Positions 46,054 to 57,889 of a stretch of 64,000 nt of DNA are shown one piece after another. Numbering within the stretch: position 1 is the stretch's first letter; every line of letters starts with the position of its first letter. The notes beneath the pieces were generated by a model. The model saw only the letters and a program-made list of their open reading frames with translations. It did no database searches and had not been told where the DNA came from. The stretch lies in the NCBI RefSeq assembly GCF_921293095.1, contig NC_060258.1, positions 3,162,001 to 3,226,000 of the forward strand, written 5' to 3'. This DNA comes from Ischnura elegans (taxonomy: Eukaryota > Arthropoda > Insecta > Odonata > Coenagrionidae). The translations under genes and the position numbers were made by a program.

Positions 46054-46146
46054 ATGAAACGATATTTGCATGACGATTCCCCTATCCCAAGACGTACAGC
46101 TTATCGTCGCCGTAAGGAAGCACTTATAGCTGCGAGGCTGCATGTG
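46054..46146 (+). CDS. CMC-like transposase, exon 1 (891-aa protein)
   Basis: Four exons: 46054-46146, 46263-46319, 46397-46529 and 46610-49002. Exon 1 encodes a short basic start (KRYLHDD, PRRTAYRRRKEALIAARLHV) of the kind seen at the N-terminus of Transposase_21 proteins. Donor GTAAGA, phase 0. The protein cuts and joins the transposon ends in the nucleus. See the entry for 46610-49002 for domains. The ATG is the only one opening this frame and lies 448 bp from the divergent partner gene. Confidence 0.75.
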
Positions 46147-46262
46147 GTAAGATTATCTATGCATCTTGGTAGACATCTTTAATGGAAGCATGAAGAATTT
46201 TAGACATATTTATCTAAAAACCTTGGGAAGCATTTCATGAATCAATCGTTTTGTCCACACAG

Positions 46263-46319
46263 AGCCCTGACAGCGAAGCGGAGTCTGAGCACAGCGGCAG
46301 TCGGACGGAGGATGAGAAC
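46263..46319 (+). CDS. CMC-like transposase, exon 2
   Basis: 57 bp, phase 0; acceptor TCCACACAG, donor GTTAGT. Encodes the acidic serine-rich SPDSEAESEHSGSRTEDEN. Confidence 0.7.
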
Positions 46320-46396
46320 GTTAGTGTAAATTACTTATTATTCGATATTACTCGACTATCGCGGAATACGCGCAATAACAGTAAATTGCATTGCAG

Positions 46397-46529
46397 GGCT
46401 ATGAAAATTCCAGTTCTGGCAAGCTACTCCCGGTGCCCTTTCCTATCAAAAATGAAGAGACAGATCTGGGTAGAAATTTATCCGACGGCCATAGTACAAC
46501 TTCCCTTATAGACGTGGGGAACACGAGCG
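46397..46529 (+). CDS. CMC-like transposase, exon 3
   Basis: 133 bp; acceptor TTGCATTGCAG, donor GTGAGT. Enters phase 0, leaves phase 1; encodes SGKLLPVPFPIKNEETDLG. Confidence 0.72.
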
Positions 46530-46609
46530 GTGAGTGTCTGTTGTCAGAAATTTTACCATCATTTAAAGTCTTTGGAACCAGTTATAACTCCTTTCTAAAA
46601 ATTTTTCAG

Positions 46610-49002
46610 AGGCATCTCAGTGTGGAGAGAGTGATCATGATAGTCAGAGTGGGCATGATATTTATGAGAACATATCTAATGACGAGGGCAATGAACTACT
46701 GTATGAGGATGTTGAGAGAGGCCTCGATTCTCCTCCTCCTCTAGATGAAGACATGCCTCGTGAAGCCAACCAATTTCGGGGTGTCCCTCTTTGTCCATGC
46801 ACTACTACTACCGAAGGAGATACTTTCCTGATGTGTTTGGCTCTTGGTATACGTCATGGTTTGTCTTGGGTAGCAATAGTTGATATTTTAAAGTTTGTAA
46901 ACAAACTATTTGGTAGAAAAGTAGTTCAGGATTCTAAGTATTTCCTCTTAAAGCATTTGGACCAAGATAAGAATGTAATTACCGTCCATATGTATTGTCG
47001 CGCTTGTGAAAATTATTTAGGAACCAAGGAGAAAGTGAATGAGGAACAAATTATTCAGTGTAATAATTGTGAGGAAAATGTGCAACCCTTTGCAAAGAAC
47101 TCCTCTTATTTTGTTTCCGTTAAAACAGACAAACAATTTCAAGCTTTAATGGAAAAACCAGATGTGGCGCAGGAAATTATGACTTATCGCTTTGAAAGGT
47201 GCAAACTGAACAATGATGCATACGAAGATATTTATGATGGATACATGTACAAAAAATTGTGTGAACCTGGTGAACCTCTTTCAGACCCAAAAAACGTTTC
47301 AGTTACAATTAACACGGATGGTTTAGCTCTGGGTGAATCTTCTACGCAGTCTGCCTGGCCAATATTTATGCATATCAATGAACTGTCTCCACAAACAAGG
47401 AAGAAATATCTGATTTATGCTGGTATGTGGGTGGGTCGGAAACAGCCGAACATGAATATTTTCTTGAAGCCTTTTGTTAATGATTTGAAAAAACTTGCTG
47501 ATGATGGTTTTGCTTGGAAAGACTCCAATGGTGTGGAGCAACGTAGTAAAGTCATCCCTATCTTGGCGGTATTAGATTCAGGAGCTCGATACAAATTTTT
47601 GAACTTGACATCTTTCTCGGGTTACATGGGATGCACATTCTGTTATCAGAGGGCTGAAAACACACAGCATGGACGTAGATTCACTGTATGTAAAGAGCCT
47701 GCTGCATTGAGGACTCAAGAATCTATGCTTGTAGACATGCAAATTGCTCATGAACGTAGAAATAACAGAAATACCAAAGAGCGAGTTTACAGAGGGTGTA
47801 AAGGCCTTACCCCATTAGTTTATTTACATCCATACTTGAATTTGGGTTCTGGGGTTGTTGTTGATTTTATGCATAATGCACTTTTAGGAGTCACTCGTGC
47901 TCATTTATTTGCACTCCTCAACACAGCTGGTGCTCCATATTACTTAGGTGATCCAGAGAAAAGTTATGTGATGAACCAGCGTCTAATGCAGATCAGGCCT
48001 CCAAGATCAATAACAAGAACACCCAGGGAACTTACGCACATAAAAAAATACACAGCTGGTGAGTGGAGAGCTTTTCTACTTTTTTATTCAATTGCTTGTT
48101 TTGATGGTCATTTAAATGGTAAATATTTTGAACACTTTGCTCTGCTCTCAGCATCTTTTTACATTCTGCTCAAAGGTTCTATAACAGGCAATGAATTAGA
48201 ATTGGCACATGGCTATCTAAGAAAATACGTTTTTCTCACCCAACAGCATTTCAGTGAAACAGCTATGACGTACAATGTTCACCTACTGCTACATGTTACA
48301 AAAGCAGTTTCAGATTGGGGGCCTATTTGGGCCTACAGTACTTTTGTTTTCGAGGGTGAGAACCATTTTTTGAACAAAATGCACACAAGTCCTGGAAGAG
48401 TCGCCTTACAACTCACTCGCAGATACTTAACTTTTAAAGATTATCCAAACCTGTGTGAATGCTTGGCATCTTCAGATGAGCCTCTACTTTTTATTAAAGA
48501 CATCACTGGAAAGAGGTATTCATTCCACGTAGAGTGCAATCAATGTATTCTGATTGGGAAATCAACTACTCATCGTTTGAGTGCAGAGGACTTGGAGTGC
48601 CTAAGAATATTAGGTGTTGATTTCTTGGAGGAGACTGTTTACAGTTATAGTAGAATGCTGCATAGGAAGGTGCGCCTAACAACGAAGGGTTATACTGAGG
48701 GAAAGAAAAATGATGATTCCTGGGTAAGAACTAGGGATGGCAGAAGGGGATGCATAAAATCAATTTTCCACTTTCTAAGTAGAGAAAGAAGTAACATTGT
48801 TGTTATCCTCCAAGAAGTGAAGATTGACAAGGCTCCCATTCTTCAAACTCAAATTCTAATGGTAAACCACGTTAAAAGAATCCTTGGTAAAGGTAGTTCA
48901 ATTGCCATTAAACCCTCAGACATCATTGGCCAATGCATTCACATGGAAACAGACACTGGGAACTTCATAGCTGACGTTCCTTATGGTTGTTATGGAGATT
49001 AG
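46610..49002 (+). CDS. CMC-like transposase, exon 4 (catalytic)
   Basis: 2,393 bp; acceptor TTTTTTCAG, in frame with exon 3. Protein coordinates refer to the spliced 891 residues. 95-142: acidic linker. 224-248: zinc-ribbon-like C-x2-C, 17 residues, C-x2-C (YCRAC, IQCNNC). 325-680: Transposase_21 (tnp2, PF02992) with TINTDGLALGESSTQSAWPI (first Asp, about 331), INELSPQTR, NIFLKPFVNDL, AVLDSGARYKFLNLTSFSGY (second Asp, about 417), CTFC (436-439), VVDFMHNALLGVTR, HIKKYTAGEWRAFLLFYS (candidate Glu, about 579), FEHFALL, TYNVHLLLHV and WGPIWAYSTFVFEGEN. The frame is uninterrupted over the family's full length. AATAAA follows at 49072. Catalytic residue assignment is by motif position only. Confidence 0.92.
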
Positions 49003-49071
49003 ATTCATTATTTATTATTAGTGCTTAAAATCACACAGATATCTGGGCAATTCCATTTTATCACAGTCATA

Positions 49072-49077
49072 AATAAA
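49072..49077 (+). promoter_or_regulatory. Polyadenylation signal of the transposase gene
   Basis: AATAAA 70 bp after the stop codon at 49002. Confidence 0.6.
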
Positions 49078-49099
49078 CACGTGACGGAATTACCAATTG

Positions 49100-50180
49100 C
49101 TTCTTGTTTCAAACTCAAAAAGAATAAGGTCATTTAACTTCAAAACAACTCTGAATCTTTAGTAAACATATTATTACCCGATAAAATTTAAAAAATGTAG
49201 CTTCTATAAAATAAAATTCCCACCTCCTGTTTATTCTGAGCTTCCTGCAGTTTCCCGTATGTGTCAGTCTAACCAGCCCTTCTATCAGCCATAGGTCACA
49301 AGACAGTAGCAGGTTTTTCCAAGACATTGCCCCCTTCTATATGCAGATGTTAATTTTTAAGACATCAAATTTGGACAGTATTACTTCAACCTGAGTTTAT
49401 GGATATTTTATTTTTACTCATGCACATGCACCGTCTGCGTAGTTCATCTTCAACGTGTTCTCGGCCTTCCAAAAATGATTTGTGCCAGCGAAAAACTTGT
49501 GCTATTTATATGTTATGTTCCTCTTAGGTCTTTTTCAACTTTTCAAGAGTCACGCTGCTATGTGGCCTCAATTGAGCATTATTTAGAGAATCTAATTTTA
49601 GACCTTAAAGGGTGTCTGAACCTACCTATCTAGGAGTAAAATAAAATTACTATGTTACACATTTATGATACAATAAAAACAATTTAGAGTTTTTGTGACG
49701 AAATTACCAATTTTTCATGTTCACTTATATCTGTATTTTAAAATCTATGTACATTATGTATTAAAGTTGATATTTGTTTCAAAACGTTGCCAAAGCTATA
49801 CTACACAAGGCCCACAATGCAATAGAACACTACTTATGTTGTTTTTTGATAAATATTACTCTGTAAACAATAATGTAATAGTTCATAACAAATCTCTGTC
49901 AGCCATCATGAATTCAACGATCACCAAATGAGTAACTAAGGTGTTTGAGCAAATCCAATACTGATTTCATAAAATTCGATCATTTAAATGTTGATGTATC
50001 AAGATAAAATATGTCCAGCCTAAAATTTAATTTCAGAGAAAAAGTTGACATTTTCGTGGAAATGCCCATCTATTAGTTTTCTTGACAATGTTTCTAATAA
50101 AGGAAAGTTGATGTACCTCATGGATAAATTGTAATCTGATGTTAATAAAATCTTCTTTTCAAACCTAGTAAGTTATTTTG
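49100..50180. other. Transposon interior, non-coding
   Basis: AT-rich sequence between the transposase 3' end and the right subterminal array; no open frame with a motif. Confidence 0.4.
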
Positions 50181-50184
50181 CAAC

Positions 50185-50627
50185 AAAAGTTCCCTCTAAC
50201 ACTGAGTGTTGATCTACACTTGACAAAAAAATGTGGTACATGACATGCACGAAAAATGGGTACAGTTGGTGAGAATGGCCTGTAAGTACAGAAAAAGTGT
50301 GGGGTAATATCTCTGTACTATGAGTGTAAATTATTGGTATCGCGACACAGTGGTAAAATTGTGATGACATTTGTGTACCCAAAAATGGTGATTGATGTGT
50401 ACAAATTGTGTACACTTCTGGTGTATGAATAGACTGGTAACTTAGTGGTATAATCTGTGTAACATCTTATGCATCACATTGAGTACAGCTGTGGTACCAA
50501 TAATGTACAGGATGTACCAACTGTACGATTTGTGTAACTTTGTGAGTAGAAAAGTGTAGTAAATATGTAATTTTACATAATGTACCATATTTTTACACAT
50601 ATTTGTTACACAGATTTTTCGCCAGGG
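50185..50627 (+). repeat. Right subterminal repeat array and terminus
   Basis: Many GTGTAC, GTGTAAC, GGTAC and TGTAC motifs over about 430 bp (for example TGTGTACAAATTGTGTACAC near 50395). The GTGTA units are mostly on the same strand as in the left array, so the arrays are direct rather than inverted copies. Ends TTTTTCGCCAGGG. Confidence 0.72.
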
Positions 50628-51834
50628 TCACTTCATCAATTTCTGCTTCCTCCCTTACCTTCCTTGACATAAACATCCACCTTGAAAACAATATCTTCAG
50701 CACCTCCATCTTCAAAAAACCCACCAACCATGAACAATACCTACACTACAGCAATTGCCATCCACCTCACACCAAACACGCATTCTCCTACTCCCTCTCA
50801 GTCTGTGCCCATCGCATCTGCAGCAATTCACCATCTCCTCAAAGAGCCACAGTAGCACTGCCACAGTAGTCCACCATGCTCTCCTCAAACGAGAGTATCC
50901 AGAATCTCTGCTTAAAAAGAAAATACTCTCTTCCTCCGAACAGTACACCCCACGCACCAAAAAAGAACAGACTAGCAAACTTAATCTCACCACCACATTC
51001 TTCCCGGGTACTCAAAAAGTTAAAAAAATATAAAAGGTCTGTACCTCATCATCAGCAAAAACAAAACCACAGCTGTTCTTCTTCCATCCTGTCCCTCCAT
51101 TGCCTACAGAGGAGCACCTAACTTATGTAATATTTTAAAAACCACCCGCCCCCTCCTCCGGCACACACTCCCCCCACTTTCCTCCCTGACTCCATGCAAC
51201 CACCCCCGTTGCAAGTGCTGCCCCCTGCTACGCCCCACCACTTCACCTGTCATCAATAGATCCTCCTCCACACCGTCTTGCTCTTCCTTCAACGTTGTCT
51301 ACAGGCTATTTTGTAATTTTTGCCCCTCGTACTATTAGGAGAATGTACCACACCCATATCCATTCGAATGAATAACCACAGGCACTCCTGTAAAACCATC
51401 CCCTTTCATGAACCCATCCCCATTCACACTGCCTCACACAACAGTTCTTTTGACAAATGTTTTTCCCTAACTTTCATTGAAGTTCTGCCAGAGAGGGCAA
51501 CCATCATCGAGGTGAGTACCAGGGAGATTGCCCATATCTGTGTTCAAAAAGCGTTCGAAACGCCTGTGTTAAACATTGCCCATTAACAGCCAAAGCAAAC
51601 CCTATCCTCCCTTCCCCCTCTCCACTTCCCCTTCTTCCACCCCCACTACTTCACCAAGGAGGGCTACTGGAGGAATCTACCTGCAGCAGTTCGCCTTCGG
51701 CACTGAGGATAGCGGGTCAACCCACTGAAATGTCTGAAAGATTCTTTGTGAGTGTCCTTTTTTATATGTTTCAATGTTTTTATTAGTGTTATTTTTGTCC
51801 GTTCTCCTCGATCAGCCACATACTTATACTATCA
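50628..51834 (+). mobile_element. Penelope-like element, right part
   Basis: After the TC duplication the RT frame resumes (TSSISASSLTFLDINIHLEN, FKKPTNHEQYLHY, HPPHTKHAFSYSLS), then frameshifts into a GIY-YIG region that is badly decayed apart from RCKCCPL-like and VYRLFCNFC blocks near 51210-51330. The C-terminal coding end at 51400-51586 includes EVSTREIAHICVQKAFETPV. The last 500 bp are repeated inverted at the left end. Confidence 0.8.
51687..51742 (+). ncRNA. Decayed hammerhead ribozyme candidate
   Basis: Same layout as 40422-40471 but with mismatches: core CTGAGGA, stem II AGCGGG-TCAA-CCCACT with one mispair, GAAA. Lies in the right PLE arm, opposite orientation to the left copy. Confidence 0.55.
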
Positions 51835-51921
51835 CTTAGTGCGCTTTCCTCAAGACTTTATACATATATATAGATCTAATTTTCTCAAGCAATTTATGTA
51901 TTTGTATCCGCTAGCTAGCTA

Positions 51922-52533
51922 TTAACACTTTCAATGCTCGCCTGATGTTCATGAAAGTCATCAGAATCTGTCAATAAAATAAGAAAGAAAAATAGAGGGA
52001 GTTTTCCACGACATTCCTTCCCTTCAAACACTGCTGTTTACAAATGGTACACATGGTTCAAAAGAGGGATCCTTGCTGAAGGTCATAAACAGGATCGAAG
52101 AACTTGGGATTTGATACTAATTACATACGGAAAGGGCTCCAGGCCTGACTGGCAGAGCATGTCAATTGACGTGCTACAATTGACACACACACATGCTGAA
52201 TGTGTTTAAAATGATAAAAAGAAAATAGGCATCTTGAAAAATAGCAGAATTTTGATAATTTAGATAAATAAAAATTGATTAGACCTATGATTTTATGTAT
52301 ATTTCGTGTACCTAATTTTTTCAAGCAATTTTTGCATTTTTTACAGCTAGCAAGGTAGCTGTTAAAAGATTTCCTAAACATATAATCAATATTTTAAATG
52401 AAAAGGACAATTTCCTACTCTTAAAATATCTGCCTTGATACCGGACGAACATCCCAACTGTACCCACTGGCAGCTGTTCTATGAATAAAAATGCCTGTTG
52501 GCTCCATCCGAAATCAAGGTGCGAAAGGGTTAA
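51922..52533. mobile_element. Candidate piggyBac-like MITE
   Basis: About 612 bp from TTAACACTTTCAATGCTCGC to ...GTGCGAAAGGGTTAA. TTAA at both ends, and the first 11 bases of the ends are inverted copies (TTAACMCTTTC). No coding sequence. Confidence 0.45.
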
Positions 52534-53326
52534 AAGGAAAGGATGAATGGAGGAAAAGTGGGACACTTGAAACGTTATTGCAAATTAATAATTTAGAAAA
52601 AAGAAATTATTGGCATTGTGATTTTGTTTTTGTCTGTGGATGTAACTTTTTAAAGAAAGTTTTGTATTTTTGACTGTATTCTGTTTTTAAATTTTTACTG
52701 AGGAAATGTTTATCTTGTTTCTCTCGGTGGTCCACTGGGATGATATTTGAGGAAATGCCCTTTCTGCAGTTGTATTTTACCATGGTAGGAAGAAATATGT
52801 AGAAATTTTGAGAAGATCTGAGTTGCTATTAACAGATTAATATACTTAATATAACATAATTTTCAAAAAGGAGGACAGTTCCCCATACTCAAAAAACCAG
52901 CCCAGGCACTGGATGAGCATCTACAAAGGATGACATGTCTGGACCAACCCAGATGTCTGGTCACATTATATGAAGGTGTCATCAATACATTATTTCATTT
53001 CATTGTTTATGCGATAACCCATGGACGATATTCTTATGCATAACATCACAGATGATAGACCATAGAAAAAAGTAAAAACACATTTAATTAAACCATTAAA
53101 TAATAAAATAAAAAATGTATAAAAATTGCACATCAAGGAACAAAATGTATAGGCAGATACAATAATATAAATGTTAAGTTACATAAGTGTTCTCTTAGTA
53201 GAATTTTTTTAAATTGAGGTCATGTCCGAATTGAAATGTCCAGATTAAGCCTAACGTTTGGTCACCCTATGTGTGACGATCAGTTGCACAACATGAGGCA
53301 AAGTCTGACCACCGTAATATACCTAA
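52534..53326. other. Intron 3 of copy B; nothing recognised
   Basis: AT-rich non-coding DNA. Confidence 0.3.
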
Positions 53327-53330
53327 GTAT

Positions 53331-54606
53331 TGTAACGGTTCGAACCGCGAGAGTCGCCCGCTCGCCTCCCGTCCGATATCTCCCCGAACATGTGATAGTT
53401 AATTCTCCACTTCCCCAAAATATAAAAATGCCCCTACTGAGACTTACCGTTTCAGGGCTCCAAATCAAGTCCCCCAATTGAACGTGCCTGCACGCACACT
53501 CACTCACAAAAGGATTGAAGGCACTCGTGGCAATAGCAAAAAATAGTAAATTCAATGAAATCCCTTTCACAACTAATTTCAATAAATGAAATAACATTGA
53601 TTCAAAAGTTTACACAGAAACCAAAATATTCCCCAAACACAAATAATAAATCCCTTTCCAAAATACAACGGCGTCACCTCCAACGTGAAATTTGAACATC
53701 CGTCTTCTCCTTCAAAATCACAATCTTACTTTATCAATGAATATTATTCAAAGATGATGATCCTTCCCAATAACAAAATACATCAATGCACCTTGGCTAA
53801 TGAACAACATGAATAGTGTTAAGTCAGACTCACAAAAATAACGTGCAAGGCAATTATGAAATTATGCATTAGTCAGTTCAAATGGCCACCCATCTTGAAT
53901 TCGGGCTCAATGATACGCCAAGTACCTCCTAACATTCAGAAATATTGCTCAAGCTCCTCCACGCTAGCACTTTAGTCTTGCAGGGCTGTGACTAAGACCA
54001 GTCAACAGCGAATTCACTAGGGCCTTTTTATGGTGAGTTCACTAGGGACTTTCGGAGGGGGGAACAATCTGGATTCAAAGGACCTTTTAGGGCTTTGGGA
54101 AATTCCAAGCTTACGCCCTTTTTTAGATGTCCACGCCACCCCTTGCCAGCTGTCCACGTGCATGCCACCTCCACGTGCCGTAGCCTTGCTGCCACCGCTT
54201 ATCACTGCACACTCACCATTCGACTTCTTTCGTGACAGAGCGTAGGAGAGAGAGAGAGAGAGAGCGAGACCTCTTGTCTCTCCCTTATATAACCTTTTTC
54301 TTTCCCACAACCACCTCCGATGCACACCAACGCCCTCTTTTTCCAAACCGAGAGGCAGGTTTTCGATAACGTTCCGGGAGAGAACCACAACGTCGCCTCT
54401 CCCGGAAATCTACTTCCACACTATTTCACTTGAATTCACATACATAAAAAAATATATTCTACATTTAAAAAAAATAAACCCTTCACACAGATTTATTGCA
54501 GAAATCTGTTCCAAAATGCCAAAATTGTGAGCGTGCGCACAGACGTAACCCCAGCCGCGATGTTTTAAACTGACGCGTCGGGCCGGCTCCGGACTGCACC
54601 GCTACG
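53331..54606 (+). mobile_element. Possible solo LTR
   Basis: Begins TGTAACGGTT, as many Gypsy-type LTRs do, contains TATATAAC near 54286 and an AATAAA near 54472, and is flanked by GTAT at 53327-53330 and 54607-54610. The expected CA end is CG here, and an 8-bp hairpin (GCTACGGT...ACCGTAGC) spans the right boundary, so the call is weak. A (GA)n run lies at 54246-54266. Confidence 0.3.
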
Positions 54607-54699
54607 GTATATAGGTCGACCGTAGCTTTAATACAGCACCATTATTGTGAAAGAAACGTCACACATCCGAAGGAGGAGTCCAATGGTGGACTGTCTCAA

Positions 54700-57600
54700 T
54701 TCTCCTTCCTAGCCTATTGTCTTTGCTACAGCATGGCTGAATATCAAGAATACTCTCTTTTTCTTCAATCAATCTTTCTACTTTATCTCAACATAGGAAG
54801 TAGCCAGAAGCCTCACATAACTTTTTATAAGGAAGAAAAGTGCAATAAGGAGCAAAATTCAACATATTCATTTAGTAATTGAATCTGCAAAAGATGACAA
54901 TACAAATAATGTAAACATGAAGGAAACATGTTTCCTTTATGTTGGGTGAATGTTTTTCTTTCAACCATAGGAGTTTCCTTTGGGTTGTGTGAGTTCACAT
55001 GTCACAACTGAAAAAACCGTGGCACACTACCTTCATCCATTGCATAGGCTTCCTCTTAGCTGAGTGCTTGTAATGGGTTTTGGGTTGAGATGCTGGGGTT
55101 GGTCACTACTATGTATTCCTCCGTTCCAGCAAACCATCACAGTTTTGTCCTTCCACTTGATCCTTGCATTACGGCCGTAGGAGACTATTTTTTATGTCTC
55201 AGGATTGAAGCTTTTGAGCTCCCTTAACCTGTTCTTTAGCACAAAATGATGTGTGTACGAAGGTGCATTTAAAATTGCATTGTGTATAGGAGTGAAATGC
55301 AAGAACACATGCTAGAATGCGTGAATGTGAGATGGCAAAAAAGCCCCTGTTCCAATTCCATTCATGCATTTGTGCAATTCCTAGCCATATAAGAAATTAA
55401 TGCCATTCTAATTTGAGCAATTCTGTTCCCCGTGTTAAACAGCCCTATAAAAGATTTTGGATGTTTGCAATCTTGAATCACTTGGATTTTTCCGTCATTG
55501 TGCCATGTCAACTACATCAATGCCCATAGATGTAAAACAGCCAGCAAGCAAATCAGTCAATGATACAGAATTTGGAAATTTTACTCCATGAATAGCATTC
55601 GCTTCTTTCCTTTCACAAAATGTCCTTAACATGACATTTTTTAGGAACATATCTATAGTCTTTGGTGAAGGATACCTGTAGTAGATTCAAATATTTGATG
55701 AAAAGAATTTTTTCTTCCATGGAACATCTTGATTTGCTCATAAGAAATTATTACTAGGGTATTGTTTAGAAATTGTTTAGTAACTGACTTAAGGAAACAA
55801 TGTCATCATAGACTCCTGGCAATTCTGTCTATCTCAAGATGGATTCACAGATAATGAGGATTTTACTTCACCCCATTGCTAATAACGAGAAAACACTAAT
55901 CTCCCTGCACCCATTGTTTTGCTGTGGTAATTTTGTAAAACAAATAATAATACACTACAAATGACAATATAAATTAAGATTTTATGGGATGGAATAGTGT
56001 TTCATTTATGTTATCCCTTTCACTAATATGGCCTTTACACTCTCCATTGGTAGCATCCAAGCCTCATTACTTGAGTAAGAATTAAAGTTCAAGTCAGATG
56101 ACGTCACTGCCTTGATTCCAACATACATATAGTTTCTTCGATGATAACATGGTAATTTGTTATTTGACTTGCATTTGATCAGACATTATTACTGTGCATA
56201 TATTTAGGTGCCATAAATCATTCAAGGGTAGCATTCTCCTTGACCTTTTATAGGTAGAGAAAGTTTAAAATAGATACATTTTATGTAATTTTAAAGTGTG
56301 GTGAACTTTACTTCCTAGGCTCACAGATATATAAATTTTCCACCTAACTACACACACGTAATGGTTACTTGTGCCTAACAAAGACCTAGCTAGCAACCTG
56401 CCCTGGTATTTGCTCTAAGTCCTCATTATTTATGCCTACCTTGTACTTACAACTCCCTTCATGCAGTAGCCTTTGGTAAATCGAAATTATTTTTTTTAGT
56501 TTTTGCATTGCAATCATCACTTTTTGATGGCAAAGGTGACGTTTTGTCTGGGTAAACAAAGCTGTCCAAGTTAACGAAGCAAGGAACATAGGAATGCCTT
56601 GTTAGAGTTCAGATGTCATCACTTCAGGCAAAGGGCGTGACATGGGTTCTCAAAATTTGCTACTTGGGCCAGTAATGGTATACAAACACAAGTTTGATGG
56701 GAAAATGATCAATGAATAGACATTTCATCTAAAAAAATTTACAGGGTGATAAAATTGATGTACATAATTCAAACCATGTCAATGCAAATTATTGTGATCC
56801 TTAAACAGCTTTTGCAAATTTCAGTAAAAGAAAATAATGGCTCTGCACTTATCACCCCTTCATCCAAAAAGACATATTTAGCCTTAATTTATCCATAATT
56901 TGAAAAGAGCTGAAATATATTTTGAAATTCAGGTAGAGCAAGAAATAAACCCTACAAATAGGCATGACATAATTTTTGGTCTTTAACATGACTTAACTTG
57001 CTGGTTATTTCATTCTATAAAAACTTTTAAATAATTATGCATTTCAATGCACTATTGTTGTGGTACTTTTGTTTACTGATTAATTTTTAATGTCTCACAT
57101 TCGACATCGCCTAACTTCACAAAAGCCAGTTTACTGAAAAATGAAGCATCAAAGTAATTTTGGATGATACTTAGCGTGAGATTCATGCACCCATGCAGGT
57201 CATTGTTGTTATCAATACGGAGAGTAAGATCTGAACTTGGCTAAATCAACACAAAAGTTGGGGTGTGTTTTTTCTATTTCAATTAATGGGAAATGTGCTG
57301 TATGATTTTGTATTCCTCAGTTTTTTAGCCATACCAGTGTAAATGAAGTGAACGGTATAGACTGAAAAGACTGGTCTCCACAGTGGTCATCTGCAGTTGA
57401 TCTTTCTGGTCTAGAACTGGAAATTTTCACTGCTGTTGAAGTTCATGTTGCGTAAACTTCCATTGCATTCAAAGTTGTAACCAGAATTTTTCAAAACGTT
57501 ATTTTTTGTAATGGAATCTCCTGTTTGCCATTAGTATCATCCATTAATTATTATTAAGCATTTTACTAGTCATTCTTCTTTGATCACTTAATGTGTCTTT

Positions 57601-57736
57601 TTTCTCTGTTTAAATTCCAAAATTATTGTCCATTACACTGATTAAATTTTGGTTAGTAATTTAATTTTTGGAAATATTATTTGATGCTTTCCCAGGAGAT
57701 AATGTGGGAAAACTCTTCTCAGGACACTGATGAGGA
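54700..57736. other. Intron 3 of copy B; nothing recognised
   Basis: 3 kb without coding motifs, terminal repeats or RNA genes that I can support. Confidence 0.35.
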
Positions 57737-57882
57737 TAATTTATCCATATTTGTTTATGTTTCAAGCTCCAACTTTGGGCTCATTCTCAGGGATTTTTTT
57801 TTATGTGACGAAACAATATTCAGCAGCCTTTAGGATGAGACGTGAGTCGGAGCCTGAAACGTTTGCCAGCATGGATAAATTA
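57737..57882. repeat. Inverted repeat, probably PLE-derived
   Basis: ATAATTTATCCAT...GTTTCAAGCTCC (57737-57770) against GGAGCCTGAAAC...ATGGATAAATTAA (57849-57882), preceded by CTGATGAGGATAA, a hammerhead-like core. Confidence 0.4.
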
Positions 57883-57889
57883 ACCTAAT

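Larger units (their letters stand above)
41233..50627 (+). mobile_element. Complete autonomous CMC-like (Transposase_21) transposon
   Basis: 9,395 bp. Both ends carry CCCTGGCGAAAAA as a 13-bp perfect inverted repeat, and TC flanks each side (41231-41232, 50628-50629). Just inside both ends lie arrays of short GTGTAAC, GTGTAC and GGTAC motifs. It encodes a transposase on the plus strand (46054-49002) and a second protein on the minus strand (45605-41649), each with consistent splice phases and its own AATAAA. No stop or frameshift was found in either. The transposase domain puts it in the CMC (CACTA/Mirage/Chapaev) group; termini and the 2-bp target are unlike plant CACTA, which start CACTA and duplicate 3 bp. 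A foldback element lies inside at 41882-43372. Confidence 0.85.

Noticed and set aside
50603-51121. Overlapping frames suggesting new genes
   Set aside because: They are frameshifted pieces and shadows of the Penelope element's right half.
54017-54388. 123-codon minus-strand open frame
   Set aside because: Arises from low-complexity GC-richer sequence with a (GA)n run; no motif.
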